DNA of 64,000 bases from the NCBI GenBank assembly GCA_964386385.1, contig CAYLRN010000014.1:8346-72345 (forward strand). The letters are read 5' to 3'. The DNA comes from RUG572 sp964386385 (GTDB taxonomy: Bacteria; Verrucomicrobiota; Kiritimatiellia; RFP12; UBA1067). Below are positions 43,213-52,165 of this stretch, piece after piece. A program made the translations under genes and the position numbers. The first letter of the stretch is position 1. The number at the start of each line of letters is the position of its first letter. Below the pieces are notes generated by a model. The model made no database searches and was not told the origin of the DNA. It saw nothing but the letters and a program-made list of their open reading frames with translations.

Positions 43213-43621
43213 ATTCTCCTCTGCCTTTGCGCCGCTAGGTTATCAAATAAGGTGGCCGACGTGAACGGAAAATCCATGGGAAACCATGGGGCAAAAACGG
43301 GTGAATTCCAACCCAAACCGGATTTGCCATTCAGCGGTCCTTTCAATCGCGGCGGCGGACGCGTGGGAGCGCGTCCCTCCCATGTTGACAATCCATCTGG
43401 CAGGGCGGGGCGTCCCGCCCCGCCCTGCCGCCGTCCATGCGGTTGAGGCATCACATGACCGGGCGTTTTCGGTAGGGCGGGGCGTCCCGCCCCGCCGCCG
43501 TGGACGAAACGTCGCGCCCTACCTGACATGGCTGTCCAGCCGCCTTTTCACGCGCATCGGCGCGACGGGACGTCGCGCCCTACCGGAAAACGCCAACCAC
43601 TTGCGCACCCACGCAACTTAA
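43213..43621. repeat. Intergenic REP cluster with octamer repeat
   Basis: No gene seen. Elements: reverse GGAG type 43357-43380; a GCAG-footed long palindrome 43399-43429; forward GTAG type 43471-43496; a decayed reverse element ending at 43523; reverse GTAG type 43560-43585 (arms GGCGCGACG/CGTCGCGCC, loop GGA). The octamers at 43588-43632 run into the stop codon of the DUF1080 gene. Confidence 0.85.
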
Positions 43622-45484
43622 TCACTTAATCTTAATGCGGAGGTTGCGGAACTCGACCTTCATCGGCGGACCCTGGTGGAGCTGGAGCGCTATGTGTCCT
43701 TTGGACGGCAGAAACTCCTCGCGCGGGTCGACGACCGACGTCGTGCGAACGCCGTTTATCCACACCGCGATCTTGCGTCCCTTGACGAGCACGCGGATGG
43801 CGTTCCAGTCCTTCGGCTTGTAGAGCTTGCGCAGTTCGGCGCCGTTTGCGAAGCGCGTGACGGACTTCTTTCCGTCCGCCGCGATCGCGACGTCCGCGCC
43901 GCGCTCGCCGATAAGATGCTGTCGGGGATGGTAGAGGAAACCCACGAAGTCTCCGCCGCCGTTCATGTCCGCCTGGTAGCCGTTGTCGCCGATGAACTGC
44001 GGACGGCACCTGACCTGGATGCCGGAGTTCGCGCCGCGCGAAAGGCGGAATTCGGCGCGGAGGTCGAAGTCGGTCAGGCTTTCGGCAGTGTAGATGAGAT
44101 GGTGGTTCGGACGGCACGGATGCTCCGCCGTCGATTCGCCCGTGATGACGCCGTCCTTCACGGTGAAGTAGACGTCCTCCTGCGTCCATCCGGCGAGGTT
44201 CCTGCCGTTGAAGATCGGACGGAACAGCCGCTCCTTCGGGTCGGGGATGCGTCCGCGCCTCCCAAGCGTGTCGACGATCTTCTGCAGCGCGGCGCGGAAG
44301 TCTCCGCTTGCCGCTGCGTATGCGTCCAGAAGCGTCGCGGCGAACTCGTCCGGAAGGACGCATCCCGCCAGCTCCACTTCCCGGTTCTCCGGCGTGACGA
44401 CGGACGTCTCCGGGCCGTCGCCGACGCGGTACGTGAGGCGCAGTTCCTTGTGGACGCCCGGCGCCGGGTCGAACGGGAAGCCGCCGCGCCCTGCGAGGCG
44501 GTTGCCTGACATTATCGACCGCGATCCCGCGGCGACGAGTTCGCGCATCATGTCCGCCACGTCCTTCCACGGCCGCTTTATCGCCTTGCCGCCGGCGTCG
44601 CATACGGCGTTCGTCCCAAAATAGCCGTATTCCGCCTTGACGATTTCCACCGTCACGTCGTCGGCGACCATTTCGCGCGAGCAGATGCGGATGATCGCGC
44701 CCACGAGGCGGTCTTCCTTTGGAGCGCCCTTGAGGACGTCCAGCAGGAACGGCAGATGCGTCTTCGCGTCGCACAGCGTGGCGTATGACTTGTAGACTTC
44801 CGAGCGCAGCGAGGAGTGCGGCGTTTTGGCGGCCAGTTCTGCGAATTTCGGCAGGAGGCGCACGGCGCGGCGGTCGCCGAGAACGCCGACGGCGAGGCGC
44901 GCCCGCGCGACGTCCTTTCCGAAGGCGAGGGCGCAGAGGCTGTCCTCGACCGCCTTGTTCGGGAAGCCGACGAGCCGGCGGCGGGCGAGCGTCGCCTCGA
45001 AGCCCCTGCCGAGCGCCTGCTCGACGATGGCGGGGACGACGGAGAGGTCGCCCTTCTGCAGGGGAGTCTGCGGCGGGAACGCGGTCAGCACGGCCGCGGC
45101 GCCGTCGTAGCCGGGCGCGACGGGCGTTGCGCGGATGCGGAGCGAGGCATCGACGGCGGCCTTGCGCTTCCCCGAAACGCGGCCGCCGGCGTCGGAAAGG
45201 GCTTTTTCTGCTTCAGCGCCGGGGATGTTCTGGAGGGCGTAGCGGGCGGCGTGGAAGAGCGGCGCGTCGGTCTGGTCGGCGAGCAGCGCGGCGAGCGCCG
45301 GCACGGCCGCGGCCGTGCCCACGTGGGCGAGTTCCTGGCAGGCCGTGACGCGGTCGTTCAAGTCCGGGCCGGCCACGGCGGCCAGCAGTTCCTTTTCCGT
45401 CATCTGGAACGCGGGCTCCTTCATCTGCGCCGCACAGAGCGAGGCGACGAGAAGGGCGACCGCGAATGCGAATGTCTTTTTCAT
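43622..45484 (-). CDS. Secreted HEAT-repeat + DUF1080 (3-keto-disaccharide hydrolase-type) protein
   Basis: 620 residues, signal peptide KKTFAFAVALLVASLCAAQ. Residues 30-290 are HEAT-like helical repeats (ACQELAHVGTAAAVPALAALL, LAVGVLGDRRAVRLLPKFAE). Residues 425-620 are the DUF1080 concanavalin-like domain: FRPIFNGRNLAGWTQEDVYF, VKDGVITGES, RLSRGANSGIQVR, NGVRTTSVVDPREEFLPSKG and IALQLHQG. DUF1080 members hydrolyse 3-keto-glycosides made by Gfo/Idh/MocA enzymes, which fits the oxidoreductase encoded 49 bp upstream in the same operon. Confidence 0.88.
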   Translation of the reverse strand: MKKTFAFAVALLVASLCAAQMKEPAFQMTEKELLAAVAGPDLNDRVTACQELAHVGTAAAVPALAALLADQTDAPLFHAARYALQNIPGAEAEKALSDAGGRVSGKRKAAVDASLRIRATPVAPGYDGAAAVLTAFPPQTPLQKGDLSVVPAIVEQALGRGFEATLARRRLVGFPNKAVEDSLCALAFGKDVARARLAVGVLGDRRAVRLLPKFAELAAKTPHSSLRSEVYKSYATLCDAKTHLPFLLDVLKGAPKEDRLVGAIIRICSREMVADDVTVEIVKAEYGYFGTNAVCDAGGKAIKRPWKDVADMMRELVAAGSRSIMSGNRLAGRGGFPFDPAPGVHKELRLTYRVGDGPETSVVTPENREVELAGCVLPDEFAATLLDAYAAASGDFRAALQKIVDTLGRRGRIPDPKERLFRPIFNGRNLAGWTQEDVYFTVKDGVITGESTAEHPCRPNHHLIYTAESLTDFDLRAEFRLSRGANSGIQVRCRPQFIGDNGYQADMNGGGDFVGFLYHPRQHLIGERGADVAIAADGKKSVTRFANGAELRKLYKPKDWNAIRVLVKGRKIAVWINGVRTTSVVDPREEFLPSKGHIALQLHQGPPMKVEFRNLRIKIK

Positions 45485-45533
45485 GGGATGTTTCCGTTCT
45501 GTGGATGTCTGGTCATGGCGAGGCGGAAGGGCG

Positions 45534-46835
45534 TCAGATGACGTTCCAGCCTTCGCGCTGCGCGCGGGAGAGCATGCGGTCGGCCTCCGGGTCGTTCACG
45601 AACCGTTCGCGCACGGGGTCCCACGTCATGTCGCGCCCAAGCCACTGGGCTATGTTCGCGCAGTGGACGCTCGTCATCGAGCGGTGCATCATCACAGGGT
45701 TCGCGATCGTCTTCGCGCGCGTCCTGACGGAGTTGAGGAACTGTCGCAGATGGTTCTGTCCGGTGTAGCCGGTGCGGACGCAGTAGTCCGCGAGGATCTT
45801 CTGGTAGTCCGCGATCAGCGACGGATGCGATACCTCCGGCAGCGAATAGCCGTCCGCGCACGACACCCATCCCTCCGAGCCGACGTACCTGACGCCGCAC
45901 GTGCCGCGCCAGCCGCGCTGGACGGCCACCATCTCAACGCCATTCGCGAAGCGCATCGCCATTCCGTCCGGGACGGGATTGTGCATGCACGGGTAGAAGA
46001 CCGGCGACGAGTTCTCCATCCCCAGCGCGTCGTGGCACTGCGCGAACGTGTGCGAACCCCATTCGCCGATCATCGACGTGTAGAAGTCGAAGTGCGCGTG
46101 CCAGCCGCCGTGGATGTAGTTGGAGTGGTACGGACGCCACGGACACGGCCCCAGCCAGGCGTCCCAGTCGAGGACGTCGCGGGACGGTTCCGGCTCCGGC
46201 GCAAGCCACTTGCGGCTGAGGAACACGTTCCCGCCGGGCGCGAGATGCGCGTAGACCTTCTTCACCTCTCCGAGGCGGCCGAGGCGCAGGAGCTCGTTGC
46301 AGACGACGAAGTTCGGCTCGCTCAGGCGCTGCATCCCGGCCTGGTAGACGCGGCCGAACTGCCGCGCCGTCGCCACGACCGCCTGCCCTTCGCGGACCGT
46401 CATCGAAGAGGGCTTCTCCACGTAGACGTCCTTGCCCGCGCGCATCGCCGTTATGGCGGCGGAACCGTGCCAGCGGTCGGACGTCGCGATCAGCACGGCG
46501 TCGATGTCCTTCCGCGCCAGCATCTCCTTCATGTCAATGTACTGCGCACAGTCCTTGTTGCCGTAATGCGCGTCCGTGATTTCCTTGATCGCGTCGCGGC
46601 GGTCCTTCCGCACGTCGCAGATGGCGACGAACTGGACGTCCTTTTCCGGCAGCACCCAGCTGCGCAGGTCGCCCGTGCCGCGGCCGCCGAGGCCGATTGC
46701 GCCCATCACGATCCTGTTCGACGGCGCAACCGCGCCGTTCAGCCCCAGCGCCGACGCGGGCGCGATCATCGGCAGAACCGCGGCCCCGCCCAGACGTCCC
46801 AGAAAACCGCGGCGCGAAACACGAATCTCTTTCAT
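45534..46835 (-). CDS. Gfo/Idh/MocA-family oxidoreductase, Tat-exported
   Basis: 433 residues. Tat signal SRRGFLGRLGGAAVLPMIAP. Rossmann motif GAIGLGGRGTGDLRSW near 45, ATSDRWHG near 115, and the catalytic VEKPSSMTV near 140. The C-terminal half has GWHAHFDFYTSMIGEWGSHT, usual for sugar 3-dehydrogenase-like members. The ATG at 46835 is chosen because GGAGG is 8 bases ahead; an ATG at 46843 reads into a stop. Probable partner of the DUF1080 protein: oxidation to a 3-keto sugar, then cleavage. Confidence 0.88.
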   Translation of the reverse strand: MKEIRVSRRGFLGRLGGAAVLPMIAPASALGLNGAVAPSNRIVMGAIGLGGRGTGDLRSWVLPEKDVQFVAICDVRKDRRDAIKEITDAHYGNKDCAQYIDMKEMLARKDIDAVLIATSDRWHGSAAITAMRAGKDVYVEKPSSMTVREGQAVVATARQFGRVYQAGMQRLSEPNFVVCNELLRLGRLGEVKKVYAHLAPGGNVFLSRKWLAPEPEPSRDVLDWDAWLGPCPWRPYHSNYIHGGWHAHFDFYTSMIGEWGSHTFAQCHDALGMENSSPVFYPCMHNPVPDGMAMRFANGVEMVAVQRGWRGTCGVRYVGSEGWVSCADGYSLPEVSHPSLIADYQKILADYCVRTGYTGQNHLRQFLNSVRTRAKTIANPVMMHRSMTSVHCANIAQWLGRDMTWDPVRERFVNDPEADRMLSRAQREGWNVI

Positions 46836-46869
46836 CAATGCATCCTCCTTCGAGTTTTCACATGACGTA

Positions 46870-46878
46870 ATTATAGCA
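46870..46878 (-). promoter_or_regulatory. Extended -10 promoter of the oxidoreductase/DUF1080 operon
   Basis: Minus strand TGCTATAAT; no good -35 found. The ATG is about 35 bp downstream. Confidence 0.6.
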
Positions 46879-46921
46879 GAAGCGCGGGACGTCTGCACGA
46901 GGCGTCCCGCCATCGGGCGGC

Positions 46922-49900
46922 TCACCGCGCCGCCGACGCGTCGCGCGCATCGCCTCTGGGCATGGCGCGGACCTTGTAGTGGCGGTTTTCGGGGACGGGA
47001 AGTGGCTTCGAGGCGAAGGCGTGTCCGAGCGCGGCGGAGAGGACCGCGGGCGCAAGTTCCCGCTTCGGATTGGCGCCGCCGAAGCGCCAGAGCGAGCCCC
47101 AGCCGCCGAGCCGGTGCCGGCCGAACCAGACGCGCCCGTCGCCGTCGACAATCCACGGCTCCACCGGCGCGTCGGCGGAGTCCACGAGTCCGCGGTTCAC
47201 GGCGGAGGACGTCCGCGCGATTCGCGCGGACAGTTCGGCGTCCAGAAAGCCCTTCGCGTCCGCCGCCACGTGCAGTGGCACGGGCAGTTCGTCGATGTCG
47301 TCCATCCGCGCGGAAAAGCCCACCGAGCGCATTCCGCCCCAGCCGACGGCCTCGCCGCCGCGCGAGCCGTCCGCCTTGCGCCAGAACGCGCCGAAGAAGG
47401 GGGCTCCGCCGACTTCCGCCCAGTTCCCGCCGCGGGCCACGTACCGGCGCACGGCGGCAAGACGCGCCTGCCACTTGCCCTGTCCGTCCGCCGGGAAGCG
47501 CTCGCCGTAGGGATTGACGATCGCGAAGAACTCCCCGCCGGCGAGCGCCGCGTCAAGGGACGCCGAATCAGAAAGGCGCACGACGCGAATGCCGTGCTTC
47601 GCCACCCATTCGGCGCTTTCCAGCGCCCGCGTCCAATCGCCGGGCGCGCAGGGCGTCCAGCTGGGCGCGAAGCCGGGTCCGAAGTCTATGACGCCGATCG
47701 CGCGCGGCGCTTCGGGACGGGCGCAGGGCGGCGTCGTGCGCTCCGTTTCCGTTGGACGGACGGGCGCGAACGCCGGGTCTTCCGCGTAGACCCACCGCCC
47801 GGCGTCCGTCTCGACGAACGGCCTCTCGCCCTCCAGGTGGGCGGACTTCAGCCCCGGCCCTTCGATCCACCAGCCGTAGGCGGCAAGGCGCCGCCCCGCG
47901 ACCGCGCGCGGCACGTCGCCGAGGTTCACGGCGGCGGAGACGTCGCCCCACTGCGCCGTGACGACGCCGTCGTCCTCCTCCGACATCGGATCGAAGCTCT
48001 TCCTTGCGAAGAGCGGCGAGCGGTCGTGGTCGAAGCGGACGAGCGGCCGGCCTGCGATGCGGGAGACGACGCGCGACTGCATCACGTGCAGCCAGTCGTA
48101 CCAGAGGCGGCGCGGCGCGTTCGCCTCGAAGTCCTTCGCCGGCCCCGAAAGCGAGAGGTTGTAGCCGAGGGCGAGCATCCACGCCAGCACGCGCTCGTTT
48201 GTCACGAACGCGCCGAGGTCGTGCATGTAGAAGAGCGTCTTGTCGTGGAAGAGGCGCGCGCCGACGGGCTCGATCCGCCAGCAGTCGGGGGCGATCTCGT
48301 CCTTGAAGAGCGTCCGCCACGGCGGCCTGCCGTCCGTCGGGACAATCCGCCAGGAGCAGCCGCACAGCGCAGACTGGAGGTTCGCGCAGTGGTCCCAGCC
48401 GTCCTCCGTGCCGAGCGGCACGATGCGGGAGTCCTCTTCGTTCATGGAGAGCATTCCCTCGAAGTATGCCATCGGCGAGGGCGAGGAGGGGTTGAAGTCC
48501 CAGCGCCACGTGCGGGCGCCGCACTGGTCCTGGAAGAGGAGGTCCACGGGCGCGTCCTGCGTGAACTCGCGCACGGTCTTGCGGTTGGCCCTCTGGACGG
48601 CGGGATGCCAGAACGTGGTCGTCCAGCCGTCGTTTTTGGAATAGATCTCGTAGTACGGCCGGCCGTCGAGGCCGATTGCAAGCGGCGCCTCGCCTGCGGC
48701 GGCGAACGACGGCCCTCGGGGATGGTCGCACCACCAGGTCGGGTTTGTGTAGGGCGAGACGAGATGCCCCTTCGCACGCGCCGCACGGTAGAGGTCCTGC
48801 ATTTCCGCCATCGTCCCGTACCAGACGTTCGGCGGAAGGTGGTCCGGGTATTCCTTGTCGAAACCGCCCTTCAGATAGCACGATGGATGGTAGAGCGTCG
48901 GCGCGGGAAGGTCGTCCAGCAGCGCCTTCGCCTCGTTCGCCCTTGCGTGGAGGTGGAGAAGCGGCGCGTGCGTGAACTTTTCAAGCGCGGACGGGTCTCG
49001 GAACTTTGCCGCGAGCGGCGTCGTGAAGCCGTTCGCGGCCGCGTAGTCGCCAATCGCCGCGTCGAGCGAGCCGCCTATGCGAATCCTGACGGCGGGCGTC
49101 TTGGCCGTTTCCCCTGGCTTTGCGTATGCCGCGAACGCATGGAAGTGCCATCCGCCTTTCCCGTCGCCGCCGACGCCCGTCTCGCCGGGGATGAACGGCG
49201 CCGGATTGCGCCACGGCTCGTGCGGCGGACGCGGCTGGACGCCGTAGAGCGCGACGCTTCCGCCGGCGGTTGTCGCCAGCCGCGCGAAGTCCGCGAAAAG
49301 CGGCGGATACGGAACGGTCATGGAATGATACCGGCCGCCGGCGAGGGCGTGGTAGAACGGATATCCGCCGGCCTCAAGCCAGTTGCCGCCGGCCTGCACG
49401 TAGGCGCGAAGGCGGTCGAGGCAGGCGAGATAGTTCTCGGGGCTGTCGACGGGGAACGATTCGCCGTATGGATTGAGGATGAAGAGGAAGTCGGAGGACG
49501 CCATTGCGCGATGGAGGGCGGGAATCGTGCGCAGTTCCTCGAACGCGCAGCCGGGCGGCAGCGCGACGCGAAGCGTCCGCCGCCAGTCCTCGACCGTGGC
49601 GCGGACGAATCCGCCCACCTTCGGGCCGCTTGCGAGGTCGATGAGCGCCACCCTCCGGCGCGACGGCGCCCGCTCCGCGAGGCGCGGAAGGAGGTAGCGG
49701 ACGGAAAACGTTTCCGCCGGCGGCGCGGGCGTCCAGAACGACGAGCCGTCCGCCACGCCGAAGCGCCAGAGCGCGCCCGTTCCGCCGAAGCGATTGGCGG
49801 AGAGGTACGGCCCAAGCGGGGAGTCGATCAGCACGACGTCCGACTGTCCTTTGTCCGGCGGACGTATGACGGGCCGCTTCCACTGCCCGATTCGCGCGGC

Positions 49901-50572
49901 GACGTTCGGCGAGAACCACTTCCGTCCCTCGTCCGTGACCAGCAGCGGCACGGGCTCGGAATCCATCGGCTGCATCTTGAGCCCGCGTCCGTAGAGATGC
50001 GCGTAGCCGCGTCCGCCTTTTTGCGTTGCCTTCCAGTTTCGAGGGGAATCGGGCGAGGCGGGGAGGAAGTACTTCGAGTTGAACGCCAGTCCCAGGCACG
50101 AATTGCCGCGGCCGGGATAGACGAACTCCGCGACTTCGGCGGCCGGGAAGCGCAGACGCGCCGGGAAGTCGAGCATCAGCGATTCGCCGGCCTTCGGCGT
50201 CACCTCCGCCCGCAGGTCCGCCGATGCGCCATCCGCAGACGGAACGGCGACGACCGTGACGTCGGCCCTGGGCGAACGCCATTCAAGCCGCGTCTCCGCG
50301 CCCGCGCAGTCCATGCGGAACGCGCCGCCGGGGATGGCGTTCGTCGTAAAATCGGCGGCGGAGAGAAACGAGCCGTCGCGGAAGCGGATGCGCCAGAGCC
50401 CGTGCTCGCCGCTCGCCCAGAGCCGCCGCCCGTCCTGCCGGACTTCCATGTCGCCCGTCCGGACGTCGAAGGACACGCCGTCCGCGCCGGCGCAGACAAG
50501 CGCCCACGCGAACGCGCAGCCCATGCCCAGGGCGCGTCCCGCCCGCCATGCAATTCCAGCCATTGCCCTCAT
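46922..50572 (-). CDS. Very large secreted protein, putative DUF6259-like glycoside hydrolase with duplicated amidotransferase-like domains
   Basis: 1216 residues with a signal peptide (ALGMGCAFAWALVCAGADG). The N-terminal beta-domain (30-280) is of galactose-mutarotase type. The centre (550-870) looks like a TIM barrel (CYLKGGFDKEYPDHLPPNVW, VDLLFQDQCGARTWRWD). Two copies of one module flank it: FLFILNPYGESFPVDSPE with GGNWLEAGGYPFY (near 370) and FFAIVNPYGERFPADGQG with GGNWAEVGGAPFF (near 1050). Function unknown; exported glycan breakdown is inferred. Long reading frames on the opposite strand across this gene are artefacts of its codon use. Confidence 0.7.
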   Translation of the reverse strand: MRAMAGIAWRAGRALGMGCAFAWALVCAGADGVSFDVRTGDMEVRQDGRRLWASGEHGLWRIRFRDGSFLSAADFTTNAIPGGAFRMDCAGAETRLEWRSPRADVTVVAVPSADGASADLRAEVTPKAGESLMLDFPARLRFPAAEVAEFVYPGRGNSCLGLAFNSKYFLPASPDSPRNWKATQKGGRGYAHLYGRGLKMQPMDSEPVPLLVTDEGRKWFSPNVAARIGQWKRPVIRPPDKGQSDVVLIDSPLGPYLSANRFGGTGALWRFGVADGSSFWTPAPPAETFSVRYLLPRLAERAPSRRRVALIDLASGPKVGGFVRATVEDWRRTLRVALPPGCAFEELRTIPALHRAMASSDFLFILNPYGESFPVDSPENYLACLDRLRAYVQAGGNWLEAGGYPFYHALAGGRYHSMTVPYPPLFADFARLATTAGGSVALYGVQPRPPHEPWRNPAPFIPGETGVGGDGKGGWHFHAFAAYAKPGETAKTPAVRIRIGGSLDAAIGDYAAANGFTTPLAAKFRDPSALEKFTHAPLLHLHARANEAKALLDDLPAPTLYHPSCYLKGGFDKEYPDHLPPNVWYGTMAEMQDLYRAARAKGHLVSPYTNPTWWCDHPRGPSFAAAGEAPLAIGLDGRPYYEIYSKNDGWTTTFWHPAVQRANRKTVREFTQDAPVDLLFQDQCGARTWRWDFNPSSPSPMAYFEGMLSMNEEDSRIVPLGTEDGWDHCANLQSALCGCSWRIVPTDGRPPWRTLFKDEIAPDCWRIEPVGARLFHDKTLFYMHDLGAFVTNERVLAWMLALGYNLSLSGPAKDFEANAPRRLWYDWLHVMQSRVVSRIAGRPLVRFDHDRSPLFARKSFDPMSEEDDGVVTAQWGDVSAAVNLGDVPRAVAGRRLAAYGWWIEGPGLKSAHLEGERPFVETDAGRWVYAEDPAFAPVRPTETERTTPPCARPEAPRAIGVIDFGPGFAPSWTPCAPGDWTRALESAEWVAKHGIRVVRLSDSASLDAALAGGEFFAIVNPYGERFPADGQGKWQARLAAVRRYVARGGNWAEVGGAPFFGAFWRKADGSRGGEAVGWGGMRSVGFSARMDDIDELPVPLHVAADAKGFLDAELSARIARTSSAVNRGLVDSADAPVEPWIVDGDGRVWFGRHRLGGWGSLWRFGGANPKRELAPAVLSAALGHAFASKPLPVPENRHYKVRAMPRGDARDASAAR

Positions 50573-50655
50573 GCCAAAGTCTCCAGGTTAAGGTTTCGTT
50601 TCCGGCAGTTCTGCGAAGGCAGATGCGCCGCAGTCGCCGCATTGCGATATCCGCC

Positions 50656-50685
50656 ATTCTACCATTCCGCCGCGCTTCGCGTCAA
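50656..50685 (-). promoter_or_regulatory. Promoter of the 1216-residue protein gene
   Basis: Minus strand TTGACG (50680-50685), 18-bp spacer, TAGAAT (50656-50661) preceded by TGG. The leader is about 75 nt. Confidence 0.65.
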
Positions 50686-50791
50686 CCCGGAAGGCTGTAG
50701 TGGGAATCTTGAATTTCCGCCCTCAGGCGAGCCAAAACGCGCAGATAGCGCGGATGATGTGCGCGAATCGTCCGAAATTGCCATTCGGCGC

Positions 50792-50818
50792 TTGACAAGA
50801 AAAAAAAAACGCTATTAT
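50792..50818 (+). promoter_or_regulatory. Promoter of the zinc-ribbon/TM2 gene
   Basis: TTGACA (50792-50797), a 15-bp A-rich spacer, TATTAT (50813-50818). The -35 is consensus, but the spacer is short. Confidence 0.5.
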
Positions 50819-50912
50819 GAAGTCCTGTCTTCGGAGGAGTGCGCCTTGTCGCCGTTCCGCCGCGGACGACGTCATGTTTTTGGGAAACCATGCAGCTGAA
50901 AGGGCGCGAAAG

Positions 50913-51635
50913 ATGGAAGTGAGTTTTACGTGCAGGAAATGCGGTGCATCGTTGTATCTGCCGGAGAATCTGTGCAAAAACGGGTTCAGATTCAGATGCG
51001 AGGCGTGCCTGAAACGCTACATGTACGACAATGGGAAAGTTCTTGATGTCGGCCCTGAACTGGACGAGTCGCCTTCGCGTGTGGAACGGTCGAACGCGAA
51101 AGCGCAGAACGGAAGCTCCATGGACAGGTCATGCGGGAATGGGGCGAAAGAAGATGCAATCGGCAGGGGAACGCCGTTTCGGACCGGGGCAAATGCGAAA
51201 GACTCCATTCCGCCAAGTGCAAATGGAGTTCCCCAGCATGGCCAGCGGGATTGTGGATGCAGATCGCCCCAATGGGTCGTCGCTTTAATCCTCTGTGCGC
51301 TGTCGGGAATGTTGGGCGGACACCTCTTTTATGCGAAGAGAGTGCGGGAAGGAATTGGTCGTCTTCGTCTCGTATTTTGGCCCATTGTAGGGGTAGAGAT
51401 TGTCCGCTATTTTAAAGTAAAGGAGGGCGTTTCTTCGACTGTAATGAGGATTGCCTATGAGTGTCTTTTACCAGTTTGTGTGGCCATTCTGTGTTACATT
51501 CTGTTTGTGGTGCAAGTCTTCCTTTTTCCAATATGGCTTATGTGCTTCCTTATCTCCGTTATTCGTACATGTTCGGAACTTTTGGCAATATGTTGTGGCA
51601 CGTTCGAGACGAGCGATGGGCGAGAACTGGAATAG
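50913..51635 (+). CDS. Zinc-ribbon + TM2-domain membrane protein
   Basis: 240 residues. Two CxxC pairs, CRKCG and CEACL, at residues 8-31 form a zinc ribbon like those at the N-terminus of many regulatory membrane proteins. A polar Ser/Asn-rich linker covers 40-110. The membrane part begins with PQWVVALILCALSGMLGGHL then FYAKRVREGIGRL, the TM2 pattern (GxxGxHxFYxxR), followed by further hydrophobic helices (LLPVCVAILCYILFVVQVFL). Start at 50913 (MEVSFTC) with AAAGGG upstream; 50874 is an alternative. Role unknown. Confidence 0.7.
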   Translation: MEVSFTCRKCGASLYLPENLCKNGFRFRCEACLKRYMYDNGKVLDVGPELDESPSRVERSNAKAQNGSSMDRSCGNGAKEDAIGRGTPFRTGANAKDSIPPSANGVPQHGQRDCGCRSPQWVVALILCALSGMLGGHLFYAKRVREGIGRLRLVFWPIVGVEIVRYFKVKEGVSSTVMRIAYECLLPVCVAILCYILFVVQVFLFPIWLMCFLISVIRTCSELLAICCGTFETSDGRELE

Positions 51636-51656
51636 CGGCGGCTTTAGCAACGTGGT

Positions 51657-52091
51657 TCATGAATTTCTGTGTTGAATGTGTGGAATCGGCCTCTTGTGCG
51701 GGGGCGCAGACGCGCCCCCTGCAAAACCCTGTGCGCCGCCGCCGGCGGAGGGATTGCCAATGCCATCCGCCGTGCCGGCAATGTCTGCACCGCCGGCGAG
51801 GGCATTCTGGGGAAGGTTTTTGCACGTCGCGGCGTCTGCCGCGACAGCCAGCCAGTACGCCTTGCGCAGCGCCTTCGCGAGCTGGCTCACCAGTACGCCC
51901 AGCGCCATGCGGTCTGGCGTGGCGCGAATCTTGAACATGAGGTGCAGATGGTCGGGCATGATGGCGAAGGGCGAAATCCTCTCGCAGCAGCGCCACTTCT
52001 CGTGGAACTCCCCGATGGCCTCCGTGAATGCGCGGGTCACCGCGTTTTCGATTACAATCCCCCTTTGGACCGATTTCGGAAAACGCAGCAA
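51657..52091 (-). pseudogene. REP-associated tyrosine (Y1/IS200-like) transposase remnant
   Basis: The HUH motif of Y1 transposases is clear in FAIMPDHLHLMFKI, followed by a helix with a candidate nucleophile Tyr (QLAKALRKAYWLAVA). The C-terminal third is replaced by low-complexity sequence (GGGAQGFAGGASAPPHK) that reads through a palindrome at 51700-51719. The N-terminus seems frameshifted: MMTLKRRKGL lies in another frame just ahead. The only start in this frame is TTG at 52091. I regard it as a degenerate RAYT, the enzyme class that mobilises GTAG/GGAG-footed REP elements. Confidence 0.7.
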
Positions 52092-52133
52092 GCCCCTTGC
52101 GGCGCTTCAGCGTCATCATGTGGCAAGCCACAT

Positions 52134-52163
52134 AACCACCGCATTCATATAAATGCGGTGGTT
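52134..52163. terminator. 12-bp hairpin after glf
   Basis: Arms AACCACCGCATT (52134-52145) and AATGCGGTGGTT (52152-52163), loop of 6. It lies 3 bp beyond the glf stop, with no U run. It could instead be a transposase end or target structure, being between glf and the Y1 transposase remnant. Confidence 0.6.
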
Positions 52164-52165
52164 GT

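Noticed and set aside
46979..50899. A 1306-codon open frame opposite the large secreted protein, and similar long frames opposite 5449-7677, 30121-32406 and 58967-61069
   Set aside because: GC-rich antisense frames with Arg/Ala/Val-skewed, domain-free translations; the annotated strands carry signal peptides, motifs and ribosome sites.
52134..52163. Rho-independent terminator with certainty
   Set aside because: The hairpin is perfect but has no U-tract on either strand, so it is listed at moderate confidence only.
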